A program made the position numbers and the translations under genes. Positions 8,308-14,634 of a DNA stretch of 14,997 bases are shown here, piece after piece. The stretch is from JBFJVZ01 sp041623895 (GTDB lineage: Bacteria > Planctomycetota > Planctomycetia > Pirellulales > Pirellulaceae). The DNA is taken from positions 1 to 14,997 of the forward strand of contig JBFJVZ010000169.1 of assembly GCA_041623895.1 (NCBI GenBank), in the 5' to 3' direction. Within the stretch, counting starts at the first letter, position 1. Each line of letters opens with the position of its first letter. A model generated the notes under the pieces. That model ran no database searches and was not told the origin of the DNA. It worked only from the letters and a program-made list of their open reading frames with translations.

Positions 8308-9257
8308 CGTCTCATCCTCCGCTCTCTCATGCGAAAGAATTTTACCAGCGGATCGACCACGTCAGCTTGAGAATCGATATGAATGAAATCGATACCTGAA
8401 CTGCCGAACATCCGCCGCAGGCTATCGACCCGACTGGCCGCAGTCGCCTTCACGCGGTCGCGAAAAACCGCGGAACTCGTGTCATATTGTTTCACGCGGC
8501 CGCTCTCGGGATCTGCCAGATTCACCAGACCAACTTTTGGGAATTCCAATTCCTTGGGATCGGTGACCAGCACAGCAATCACATCGTGTTTTCGATTTGC
8601 ACTGCGCATGGCTTCGATGAAACCATCGCCAAGGAAATCGCTGATCACAAAACAAATTGTTTTCCGGGATGTGACCGACATCAAGAATTCCATCGCACCG
8701 GCGATGTTGGTGGCTTGCCGCCCCGTTCGCCACCAGCTTCTGCGGCGTCCAAACGGTAGCCAGCGGCGAGACTTTCGGGTTTCCTGGGTCTGCACATTTC
8801 CATGTGCCAGTACTTCCCGGATTACGCGGAGCGAATGTTTCTGCCCTTTTCTAGCGGGAATGTATTGCTCGATCCCGCCGTGGAAGAGCGCCAAACCGAT
8901 CTTGTCATCGTTAAGCGTTGCGGAGAAAGCTAGCAAAGCACTTAGCTCTGCGGTCGCATCGCGCTTGCTCCGCTGGCCGGAGCCGAAATCCTGAGACGCA
9001 GAGACATCCGCCATCACCATCAAAGTCAGTTGTCGATCCTCGACGTACCGTTTCACAAACGGTTCACCAATCCGCGCGGTGACGTTCCAGTCGATGGTGC
9101 GAATGTCGTCACCGGGGATATACGGTCGAACTTCATCAAACTCGATTCCGCGGCCTTTGAATACCGAGACATATTGCCCCGCCAGAACGTCGGCCACTTG
9201 GCGACCCGTTCTGACTTGGATTTCACGGACTCGTCGAATGACTTCGCGGGGCAACAT
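8304..9257 (-). CDS. DUF58 family VWA-like protein
   Basis: Soluble protein of 317 aa with no membrane segment or signal peptide, thus probably cytoplasmic. The DUF58 hallmark is at residues about 36-62 (GIEFDEVRPYIPGDDIRTID, then W). A VWA-like fold follows, with a MIDAS-type D84-x-S86-x-S88 (DVSAS), a threonine at about 183 and D207 (ISDFL), so metal binding is plausible. DUF58 genes almost always follow a moxR gene, and their products are regarded as partners of the MoxR ATPase; the exact role is unknown. An Arg/Trp-rich insert (about 161-180, RKSRRWLPFGRRRSWWRTGR) interrupts the VWA region. The stop overlaps the next start as ATGA. The ATG at 9257 has no good Shine-Dalgarno sequence, and a repeat-filled ~200-bp gap separates it from moxR. 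Confidence 0.93.
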   Translation of the reverse strand: MLPREVIRRVREIQVRTGRQVADVLAGQYVSVFKGRGIEFDEVRPYIPGDDIRTIDWNVTARIGEPFVKRYVEDRQLTLMVMADVSASQDFGSGQRSKRDATAELSALLAFSATLNDDKIGLALFHGGIEQYIPARKGQKHSLRVIREVLAHGNVQTQETRKSRRWLPFGRRRSWWRTGRQATNIAGAMEFLMSVTSRKTICFVISDFLGDGFIEAMRSANRKHDVIAVLVTDPKELEFPKVGLVNLADPESGRVKQYDTSSAVFRDRVKATAASRVDSLRRMFGSSGIDFIHIDSQADVVDPLVKFFRMRERRMRR

Positions 9258-9323
9258 GGGAGTTGTTGAATGCTAATGAGTTAAGCACTTCCAAATCACT
9301 TGATCCTATTCCAACTCGGGAGC

Positions 9324-9361
9324 GCGAGGTTCGGCAGGGCGAGGTTCGGCAGGGCGAGGTT
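9324..9361. repeat. 15-bp tandem repeat, about 2.5 copies
   Basis: GCGAGGTTCGGCAGG occurs at 9324-9338 and again, identical, at 9339-9353. The first eight bases recur at 9354-9361 before the sequence runs into the adjoining palindrome. The same GCGAGG core begins the palindrome arm, so the tandem repeat may have arisen by slippage at the palindrome edge. Confidence 0.85.
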
Positions 9362-9363
9362 TG

Positions 9364-9428
9364 GGGAGGGCGAGGCTCCTGCCGAGCCGTCTTAAGCCGT
9401 TGCGGCTCAGCAGGAGCTTCGCCCTCCC
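9364..9428. repeat. Large palindromic repeat (26-bp arms) between moxR and the DUF58 gene
   Basis: The left arm (9364-9389) and right arm (9403-9428) are complementary over 26 bases with two mismatches, around a 13-base loop. The right arm, read on the minus strand, is identical over all 26 bases to the left arm of the palindrome at 14860-14885, so this is a dispersed element. In the operon mRNA it would form a very stable hairpin right after the moxR stop. It lacks a U-run, so it is more likely an mRNA-processing, stabilising or attenuating element than a simple terminator (inference). Confidence 0.85.
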
Positions 9429-9460
9429 TGAACAACCGCTCTCCCGAAAACAACCGCTCG

Positions 9461-10447
9461 CTACGGAACGGGGACGTTATCAAGAATCTGTCGAATGATA
9501 TCGTCCACCGATTTGCCTTCCGCTTCCGCTTCGTAGGTTAGCACTACGCGGTGACGCAGCACGTCGGGAGCAAGGGATTTGATGTCGTGCGGTGTGACGT
9601 AGTTGCGTCCATCCAGGAACGCATGTGCTTTGCCCGCTTTGAGCAGAAAGATGGAGGCCCGCGGACTGGCACCCATTTCAACCATGTTTTCCAGCGCAGC
9701 AATCCCGAATTCGCCAGCCTGACGCGTCGCTCGAACCACGTCGACGGCGTAATCGCGGACCTTTTCATCACACCAGATTTTTTCAACAACACCGCGCGCC
9801 GCCAGGATATCCTGGGGTGAAGCGACCGCGGAAATCTCCGGGATCGGTTTCCCGCCCGCCATCCGGTCGACAATCTTTCGTTCATCGTCGCGAGTTGGGT
9901 AGCCGATAGTGGCTTTCATCATGAACCGGTCAACTTGCGCTTCTGGCAATGGGTAAGTGCCCTCCTGCTCGATCGGGTTCTGCGTCGCCATCACCAAGAA
10001 CGGCTCACTGAACTTGAATGTCTCGGTACCGATCGTCACTTGCCGCTCCTGCATCGCTTCCAGCAAGGCAGCTTGTACCTTAGCCGGTGCACGGTTGATC
10101 TCGTCGGCAAGAATCAAATTCGAGAAAACGGGTCCTTTCTTGACGCTGTACGTTGCTTCTTTGGGATTGAAAACTTCGGTGCCAATCACGTCCGCCGGCA
10201 GCATATCGGGCGTGAACTGGATTCGCGAAAACCCTGTCTGGATAGCGCTGGCAAGACTGCTGACGGTGAGCGTTTTGGCTAAGCCCGGAACGCCTTCCAG
10301 CAGGATGTGGCCTCCCGTCAGCAAGCCGATCAGAAGGCGAGACACCATCGCCTCCTGGCCGACCAGCAGCCGGCCGACTTCATCGGTCAGCCGGTTGCAA
10401 GTTTGCGAGTACTTGGCGATTTGATCGTCGATTTGCGGTGCGTTCAT
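9461..10447 (-). CDS. moxR: MoxR-family AAA+ ATPase
   Basis: First gene of the Bat operon; 328 aa. Walker A is GVPGLAKT (residues 52-59). Walker B with the MoxR signature is LILADEINRAPAKVQ (from 111). Sensor 1 is MATQNPIEQEGTYPLPEAQ (from 153), and the sensor-2 region is GASPRA (about 259-264). The C-terminal helical lid (VTPHDIKSLAPDVLRHR) is complete. MoxR proteins are cytoplasmic AAA+ ATPases thought to work as chaperones that load or activate VWA-domain partners; here the DUF58 protein, BatA and the BatB part are the obvious candidates. The ATG at 10447 is preferred; a TTG three codons upstream is the alternative. Only a modest GGGGA lies before the start. Length and all catalytic motifs are normal. 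The following gene lies about 200 bp away across a palindromic repeat, unlike the tightly packed rest of the operon. Confidence 0.96.
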   Translation of the reverse strand: MNAPQIDDQIAKYSQTCNRLTDEVGRLLVGQEAMVSRLLIGLLTGGHILLEGVPGLAKTLTVSSLASAIQTGFSRIQFTPDMLPADVIGTEVFNPKEATYSVKKGPVFSNLILADEINRAPAKVQAALLEAMQERQVTIGTETFKFSEPFLVMATQNPIEQEGTYPLPEAQVDRFMMKATIGYPTRDDERKIVDRMAGGKPIPEISAVASPQDILAARGVVEKIWCDEKVRDYAVDVVRATRQAGEFGIAALENMVEMGASPRASIFLLKAGKAHAFLDGRNYVTPHDIKSLAPDVLRHRVVLTYEAEAEGKSVDDIIRQILDNVPVP

Positions 10448-10484
10448 GTTCCCCAATCATCAAGAGTCAGACGCGGAAGGCTGG

Positions 10485-10513
10485 ATTACATACAAGTTTG
10501 CCAATGATTGCAA
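10485..10513 (-). promoter_or_regulatory. Possible weak promoter of the moxR-bat operon
   Basis: On the minus strand TTGCAA (10508-10513) is separated by 17 bases from TGTAAT (10485-10490), about 38 bases upstream of the moxR ATG. The -10 lacks the conserved second A, so this is only a candidate. Read-through from the hsp20 genes is the alternative. Confidence 0.3.
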
Positions 10514-10597
10514 TGTCGCATGCTTCCATCACAAAAGCATTGCCAACGGAACCTCAGCCGCAACACCCAGGCCAAGAGCGATCATTCACGGCCATGC

Positions 10598-10628
10598 GAG
10601 CTGCGAAGCAGATGTTGCCCCGCAGCTC
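10598..10628. terminator. Hairpin after the third hsp20 gene, possible weak terminator
   Basis: GAGCTGCG (10598-10605) and CGCAGCTC (10621-10628) form a perfect 8-bp stem around a 15-base loop, 20 bases after the stop of the last hsp20 gene on the minus strand. No U-run follows in that direction, so intrinsic termination would be inefficient. It may instead mark an RNA 3' end formed by processing. Confidence 0.3.
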
Positions 10629-10648
10629 TACAATGGAACAGATTTGCC

Positions 10649-11179
10649 TTAGGCGGACTTGACTTCAATCCGCTTGCTTTGAGCGCCTGCCTGTTTTGGC
10701 AGATGAAGCTCAAGTACGCCGCTGTGATAGCTTGCATCGATCTTGTCCTGATCGGCGCCGTGCGGCAATGCGAAGATGCGTGTGAACGACCCGTACCGGT
10801 AACTGTTGCCATTCTTTCCGTGCTCGGTCGTTTCCCTGTGTTCAGCACGCACCGTCAACACGTTGCCACTGATTTTGACATCAAAGTCACCGGGCTCGAA
10901 GCCGGGCAATTCGGCGTGGAAAACATATTTGTCTCCCTTGTCTTCCCAACCCAAATCCCAATTCCAATCGAAATCAGAATCCTTCCACAGACTTGGCAGC
11001 TGATTGAAACTTCGGCTTCCAAACCATGTATCGTCCATGAATCGATTCAGCAGCGAATCAAATTCTTGCCGGATCCTGGACAACGGATGGTCCTCTACGA
11101 TGCTTTGACGCGTCGGTTCATCACGACGGACAGCAAGCTTGTCGTGACGCTTTTTAAAAGGAATTAAGTTCTTAAACAT
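10649..11179 (-). CDS. hsp20: Small heat-shock protein, Hsp20/alpha-crystallin family (third of three)
   Basis: ATP-independent holdase chaperone of 176 aa, expected in the cytoplasm as oligomers. The N-terminal arm (~75 residues) is longer than in its two neighbours and rich in Trp, Phe and Asp (FDSLLNRFMDDTWFG, SDFDWNWDLGWEDKG). The alpha-crystallin domain spans about residues 78-170, with YVFHAELPGFEPGDFDVKIS at its start and the family signature region SGVLELHLPK near its end. The C-terminus KRIEVKSA carries an I-x-V motif of the type that docks between sHsp subunits. The ATG at 11179 has GGGAG (11188-11192) eight bases upstream. It lies 87 bp after the second hsp20 gene on the same strand, so cotranscription is likely. 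It has diverged clearly from the other two, which share a KPRRIEVK end with each other. Confidence 0.93.
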   Translation of the reverse strand: MFKNLIPFKKRHDKLAVRRDEPTRQSIVEDHPLSRIRQEFDSLLNRFMDDTWFGSRSFNQLPSLWKDSDFDWNWDLGWEDKGDKYVFHAELPGFEPGDFDVKISGNVLTVRAEHRETTEHGKNGNSYRYGSFTRIFALPHGADQDKIDASYHSGVLELHLPKQAGAQSKRIEVKSA

Positions 11180-11266
11180 TTCCTCATCTCCCGAGACTAC
11201 CGCAGCGATTGCTCCCGTACGATCCGAAAGTCGCCTTGGAGGAGTGTCGCTTCGGCTTTGTCCAAA

Positions 11267-11665
11267 TCACTTTGCCTTGACTTCAATGCGGCGTGGCTTG
11301 ACGGCTTCGGTCTTGGGCAGGTGCAGCGTTAACACGCCGTTGTGCATTGCTGCCGAGATCTTTTCCACGTCGATCGTTTCACCGATCGTAAAGGTGCGGT
11401 AGAAGTCGCCAATGCCATATTCGCCATACAAAAACTGAATATCGCTGTGACGTGATCCGACTTTGCCATGAATGGTCAGCACATCGTTCTCGAACTGAAT
11501 GTCGAGAGTTTCGGGGCAGACTCCAGGCAGGTCGCCGTACAGGATCAATTCGTTGTCGGTTTCCCAAATGTCGAACCGGGGGCTGTAAGTTTGGCCGCTG
11601 CGAGTACGCTCGACCGTGGAAACTTCAGCCGGCTGTTCTTCTTTCTTGACCATTGTATCTGACAT
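11267..11665 (-). CDS. hsp20: Small heat-shock protein, Hsp20/alpha-crystallin family (second of three)
   Basis: Protein of 132 aa from the ATG at 11665. This start is chosen over an in-frame start 29 codons upstream because AAGGAG (11675-11680) lies nine bases before it, and because the upstream extension would run through the strong hairpin at 11724-11752. It has a short polar N-terminal arm and then an alpha-crystallin domain (about 28-125), with LILYGDLPGVCPETLDIQFE, the signature NGVLTLHLPK, and the C-terminal I-x-V in RRIEVKAK. Small Hsps bind unfolding proteins without ATP and hand them to Hsp70/ClpB. The middle contains DIQFLYGEYGIGDFYRTF, an aromatic-rich loop in place of the usual 'R..GSF.R.F' strand segment. 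Middle member of a tandem array, 141 bp after the first gene and 87 bp before the third. Confidence 0.93.
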   Translation of the reverse strand: MSDTMVKKEEQPAEVSTVERTRSGQTYSPRFDIWETDNELILYGDLPGVCPETLDIQFENDVLTIHGKVGSRHSDIQFLYGEYGIGDFYRTFTIGETIDVEKISAAMHNGVLTLHLPKTEAVKPRRIEVKAK

Positions 11666-11723
11666 GGATTGGTTCTCCTTTCTGTGTGTTTCACTCAAAG
11701 TCTTTGATTCCCTTGAGCAACAG

Positions 11724-11752
11724 TTGAGTCCCGGATGGCAGCCGGGACTCAA
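11724..11752. other. Perfect 11-bp-stem hairpin between hsp20 genes
   Basis: TTGAGTCCCGG (11724-11734) and CCGGGACTCAA (11742-11752) are exact reverse complements around a 7-base loop. On the minus strand this lies in the leader of the second hsp20 gene, about 60 bases before its ATG. No U-run follows on either strand. It could be a processing or stability hairpin, an operator (dyad), or part of a multi-hairpin heat-responsive leader. Confidence 0.6.
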
Positions 11753-11769
11753 AATGCTGCGATCCGCTA

Positions 11770-11799
11770 CGGTCCGATCGGGCTAGTACGGTCGGACCG
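11770..11799. terminator. Hairpin right after the first hsp20 gene
   Basis: CGGTCCGA (11770-11777) and TCGGACCG (11792-11799) form a perfect 8-bp stem with a 14-base loop, beginning 7 bases past the first hsp20 stop on the minus strand. It could end or process the first hsp20 transcript, but no U-run follows, so intrinsic termination is doubtful. Confidence 0.4.
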
Positions 11800-11806
11800 C
11801 GGGGCA

Positions 11807-12244
11807 TCAAGCCGATTTAACCTCGATCCGACGAGGCTTTGCTTCTTCCCGCTTGGGAAGCCTGATCGTCAGCACGCCGTTGGTGAATTCTGCTGACACT
11901 TTTTCAGCGTCGACCGGTTCCGGCAATTCGATCATGCGGCTGAAAGCTCCGAAGCCTCGTTCTTGCCGGTGCCACGTTCCGCCTTCGTGCGCCGGCGGCT
12001 TACGTTCACCTTTGATCGAAAGCTGGTTGTCGCCGCTGACATAGATTTCCAAATCAGCCAACTCAAAGCCGGGTAGTTCCGCTTCGACAAACAGGTCGTC
12101 GTCATTTCCCCAAACGTTCAGCGGCGGGTACACCGATTCGCTGACTTGACGAAGTCCATTTCCTCCAAACACTCGGTCCATTTCGTCCCGCAGTCGATTC
12201 AATTCGGACCACATCCCGCGGGGCTGCCATCGCGTGGTTAACAT
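11807..12244 (-). CDS. hsp20: Small heat-shock protein, Hsp20/alpha-crystallin family (first of three)
   Basis: Protein of 145 aa with the classical bacterial class A sHsp layout. The N-terminal arm MWSELNRLRDEMDRVFGGNG is followed by an alpha-crystallin domain (about 40-135), with DLFVEAELPGFELADLEIYV, RGFGAFSRMIELPEPVDAEK, the signature FTNGVLTIRLPK, and the C-terminal docking motif I-E-V in KPRRIEVKSA. It is expected to be a cytoplasmic holdase induced by heat or other protein-damaging stress. The ATG at 12244 has GGGAGG (12253-12258) eight bases upstream, and that site can be sequestered in a short hairpin. Promoter-proximal gene of the array; the ~515-bp divergent region upstream should hold its promoter. 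I could not identify a convincing sigma32-type site, nor the CIRCE inverted repeat TTAGCACTC-N9-GAGTGCTAA. Confidence 0.95.
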   Translation of the reverse strand: MLTTRWQPRGMWSELNRLRDEMDRVFGGNGLRQVSESVYPPLNVWGNDDDLFVEAELPGFELADLEIYVSGDNQLSIKGERKPPAHEGGTWHRQERGFGAFSRMIELPEPVDAEKVSAEFTNGVLTIRLPKREEAKPRRIEVKSA

Positions 12245-12251
12245 GGTGGTG

Positions 12252-12268
12252 ACCTCCCAATGGAAAGT
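12252..12268 (-). promoter_or_regulatory. Candidate RNA thermometer hairpin hiding the hsp20 ribosome binding site
   Basis: In the minus-strand leader, ACUUUCC and the Shine-Dalgarno stretch GGGAGGU pair over all seven positions (five Watson-Crick, two G-U) around a 3-base AUU loop, ending eight bases before the AUG. Short, wobble-containing stems over the Shine-Dalgarno sequence are the design of heat-sensing leaders known for small heat-shock genes (fourU and ROSE types). The stem is only seven base pairs, so chance cannot be excluded. Confidence 0.45.
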
Positions 12269-12703
12269 GAAAAACTAGTGGTTTGCTGTGTCACATCGCG
12301 GACGCGTCGCCAAGTTGGCAGCGTCACGACATCGCCCTTAAAACAATGCAACAGGTGTGCCAATCGATGCTTGGCTGTCGCGCAAGCAGAATGGTTTGGC
12401 GTGAAGACGAAGGGCACAGCGGAGGTGTCAACTTGTCGCCTGTGCGAGGCACCTTGTCCGGTTGTTCGGGTCGCAAGTATCGTGCGAATTATTGCGTCTT
12501 ACAGCCGACGGATGCTTCCCGTCAGGGAACAATTTGGCACGGAGTTTGCCTTCAAATCCTTGCCGCTGGAGTCCGAGATCGGGCAATAGTTGTGACGCCT
12601 GATCACTTTCCTGCAGGTACGTAGCGGGCCAAGACTCCTCCTTCTGCGGATCGTGATACGCCCCTGTTGGTAGGCCACGGCGATACGCGTACGTCCGATT
12701 TAA
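12269..12703. other. Intergenic region with no supported gene
   Basis: About 435 bp between the divergent first hsp20 gene and ptsI. Open frames here (minus 12428-12724, plus 12260-12589) have no recognisable domain, no ribosome binding site and non-ATG or unsupported starts. A dyad at 12301-12325 (GACGC...GCGTC enclosing GCCA...TGGC) lies 57-81 bases before the hsp20 ATG and could be an operator or a leader hairpin. Otherwise I see nothing identifiable. Confidence 0.5.
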
Positions 12704-12732
12704 TTGACTGAGTTTCTCGAGCAAATGATAAT
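12704..12732 (+). promoter_or_regulatory. Sigma70-type promoter of ptsI
   Basis: TTGACT (12704-12709) is separated by exactly 17 bases from GATAAT (12727-12732). Each hexamer has one mismatch to TTGACA / TATAAT. The expected transcript start near 12739 gives a leader of about 60 bases to the GTG start at 12799. Confidence 0.7.
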
Positions 12733-12788
12733 GAATTAGAGAGCACGGCCATCTTATCGATGAAAGGCCAAAGGATTCCTTTTCTTTC

Positions 12789-12793
12789 GGAGG
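12789..12793 (+). promoter_or_regulatory. Ribosome binding site favouring a GTG start of ptsI
   Basis: GGAGG ends five bases before the GTG at 12799. The ATG at 12760, in the same frame, has no Shine-Dalgarno sequence and would lie only about 20 bases from the predicted transcript start. Confidence 0.7.
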
Positions 12794-12798
12794 TTAGT

Positions 12799-14523
12799 GT
12801 GCAGATTCTTGTCGGTCGATCCGTATCGCCCGGTTACGCGCGAGGCAGTGCGGTCCTGTTTGATCGGGCGGCTGAAGTCGAGATCCCGCGATACAACATC
12901 GATGATTCTCAGGTCAGCCAGGAACTATCGCGGTTTCATGAGGCCTTGGAGCGATCATGTCGTGACCTGAGGCAACTGGAGAATCGCGTCCTGGCTGAAT
13001 TGGGCGACGTGCAATCGTCGATCTTTTCGGCTCATCTGGGCTTGTTGCAAGACAAGGAATTTGTCGAGCGGATTCAACAGCGGATCCGCACACGCCAGAT
13101 CAATGTTGAACAGGCGCTCGATGTCGAAGTCGTCGAACTGGCACGTTTATTGGGCACACTGGAAAGTGAATACTTGCGCGAGCGGGCTCAGGATATTCGC
13201 GATATCGGTGCGCGGCTGATGCGTCAATTAGCTCGCGGAGACGTAGACGCGCCGGCCGAATTGCCGCCGAATTCGGTGATTGTGGCCCGCGAGTTGTTTC
13301 CGTCAGAGACGATCGACTTGGATCGCAAGCAGGTGGCCGCGATCATCACCGAGGAAGGCGGTGAAAACAGCCATGCCGCGATCTTGGCTCGCGCTCTTGG
13401 AATCCCCGCAGTGACGGCCATCGAAGGGGCAATGGATCGCATCCCTCCTGGTTGTCGACTTCTGGTCGATGGTCAAGCCGGCCAAGTGACGCTCTCGCCA
13501 AACCAGGCGGCCTCGGATGCTTTCGCGGTCTCGCGAATTCGTTATGAGGACGACAGCGTCCAAGCAGCTCAAACGGAGAGCCTGCCTTGTGTCACGCTGG
13601 ACGGGAAACAAATCACGTTATTGGCGAATCTGAATCGGCCCTGCGAAGTCGATTTGGTTCATCGTCACCACCTTCGCGGCGTCGGCCTTTTCCGCACTGA
13701 GTTTCTGTTCATCGACTGCTGGGAACCGCCAAGCTACGAGCGTCAACTGCAAACGTATCGCCAGCTGATTGAAGATTTGGGCGATTTCCCGCTTACCGTT
13801 CGTACGCTTGATCTGGGAGGAGACAAGCTTCCGTTGTTTCTGGAAGCCCAAAAAGAAACGAATCCGTATCTCGGTCTTCGCGGTCTGCGTTTCTCCCTGG
13901 CTCATCGCGATTTGTTCGAGCCCCAACTTCGCGCTTTGCTGACAGCACTCGGTGACCACGATTTGCGTTTACTGTTTCCCATGGTTTTGGGGGAGAGTGA
14001 TCTTCGCGAAGGGATCATGATGGTGGAATCGATCGCCAGTGAACTGGGCCTTGGCTGGCTGCCAAAAATCGGCGCGATGATCGAAACTCCGTCATCACTA
14101 TTCGCGCTGGATGAAATACTGAAGCTGGTCGATTTTGTCAGCATCGGCAGCAACGATCTGACTCAATTCATGCTTGCAGCAGACCGAAATGCGGCTGATC
14201 TTGCCGACGAATACTCAGTCTTGCACCCCTCGGTCTTGCGGGCCATCGCCGCGGTGGCGGATGCGGGGCTCAAGGCCAATCGCGAAGTTTGTGTGTGTGG
14301 CGAGGCAGCAGGTGATCCCGCGACCGCGGGTATCTTCATCGGGCTCGGAATCACCAATTTGAGTATGAGTCCGGTGCGAGCGGCAAGAGTCGGAATGCAA
14401 CTGCGGAACCAGTCGTATGATCGTTTGGTGGAGCTGGCAAGACAGGCGCTTCAATCAGCCAGTATTGGAGAAACCAAACAACTGCTGATGCAGTTTGGTG
14501 GCTCACTGTGCGACAGCCGTTGA
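12799..14523 (+). CDS. ptsI: Phosphoenolpyruvate-protein phosphotransferase (PTS enzyme I)
   Basis: Cytoplasmic enzyme that takes phosphate from phosphoenolpyruvate onto a histidine and passes it to HPr. With the GTG start it has 574 aa, matching the usual ~575, and the active residues fall at the expected places. These are the phospho-His H192 in GGENSHAAILAR, R299 in LFRTEF, R335 in RTLDLGGDK, the substrate loop NPYLGLRGLRF, E429 in MIETPSS, the second signature IGSNDLTQFMLAADRN, and catalytic C500 in VCGEAAGDP. The N-terminal helical HPr-binding region (SRFHEALERSCRDLRQLENR) is present. The ATG at 12760 would add 13 residues not typical of the family. No ptsH (HPr) or EII gene is seen nearby, so its partner must be elsewhere. 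A regulatory rather than sugar-transport role is possible (inference). It may carry its own promoter at 12704-12732. A bulged inverted repeat (14517-14546) overlaps the stop but has no U-run. Confidence 0.95.
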   Translation: MQILVGRSVSPGYARGSAVLFDRAAEVEIPRYNIDDSQVSQELSRFHEALERSCRDLRQLENRVLAELGDVQSSIFSAHLGLLQDKEFVERIQQRIRTRQINVEQALDVEVVELARLLGTLESEYLRERAQDIRDIGARLMRQLARGDVDAPAELPPNSVIVARELFPSETIDLDRKQVAAIITEEGGENSHAAILARALGIPAVTAIEGAMDRIPPGCRLLVDGQAGQVTLSPNQAASDAFAVSRIRYEDDSVQAAQTESLPCVTLDGKQITLLANLNRPCEVDLVHRHHLRGVGLFRTEFLFIDCWEPPSYERQLQTYRQLIEDLGDFPLTVRTLDLGGDKLPLFLEAQKETNPYLGLRGLRFSLAHRDLFEPQLRALLTALGDHDLRLLFPMVLGESDLREGIMMVESIASELGLGWLPKIGAMIETPSSLFALDEILKLVDFVSIGSNDLTQFMLAADRNAADLADEYSVLHPSVLRAIAAVADAGLKANREVCVCGEAAGDPATAGIFIGLGITNLSMSPVRAARVGMQLRNQSYDRLVELARQALQSASIGETKQLLMQFGGSLCDSR

Positions 14524-14555
14524 ATCGAGAGCGGTGAATCAACCGGAAGCGTGCG

Positions 14556-14586
14556 CAAAACAGCACGACTTTCCTGGGGCGAGGCT
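14556..14586. repeat. Truncated copy of the post-ptsI repeat
   Basis: This stretch matches 14656-14686, the middle of repeat copy 1, with three mismatches in 31 bases, sharing CGACTTTCCTGGGGCGAGGC-like sequence. It then stops in the middle of the palindrome arm and continues into unrelated DNA. It looks like a remnant of an older insertion or recombination. Confidence 0.7.
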
Positions 14587-14634
14587 GGGATGGTTAACAC
14601 ATCGTCGTCTGGGGTTCTTATGGCCAATAGCGAG

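Noticed and set aside
9223..9483. 86-codon frame with repeated 'PCRTS' and 'GEAPAEP' peptides
   Set aside because: It is simply the translation of the tandem repeat and palindrome; similar peptides appear in the repeats after ptsI.
11666..11752. 29-codon N-terminal extension of the second Hsp20
   Set aside because: It would translate a perfect 11-bp hairpin, while the ATG at 11665 has AAGGAG upstream and gives a usual sHsp length.
12428..12724. 98-codon minus-strand frame between hsp20 and ptsI
   Set aside because: It starts at TTG, has no ribosome binding site or domain, and would cover the ptsI -35 region.
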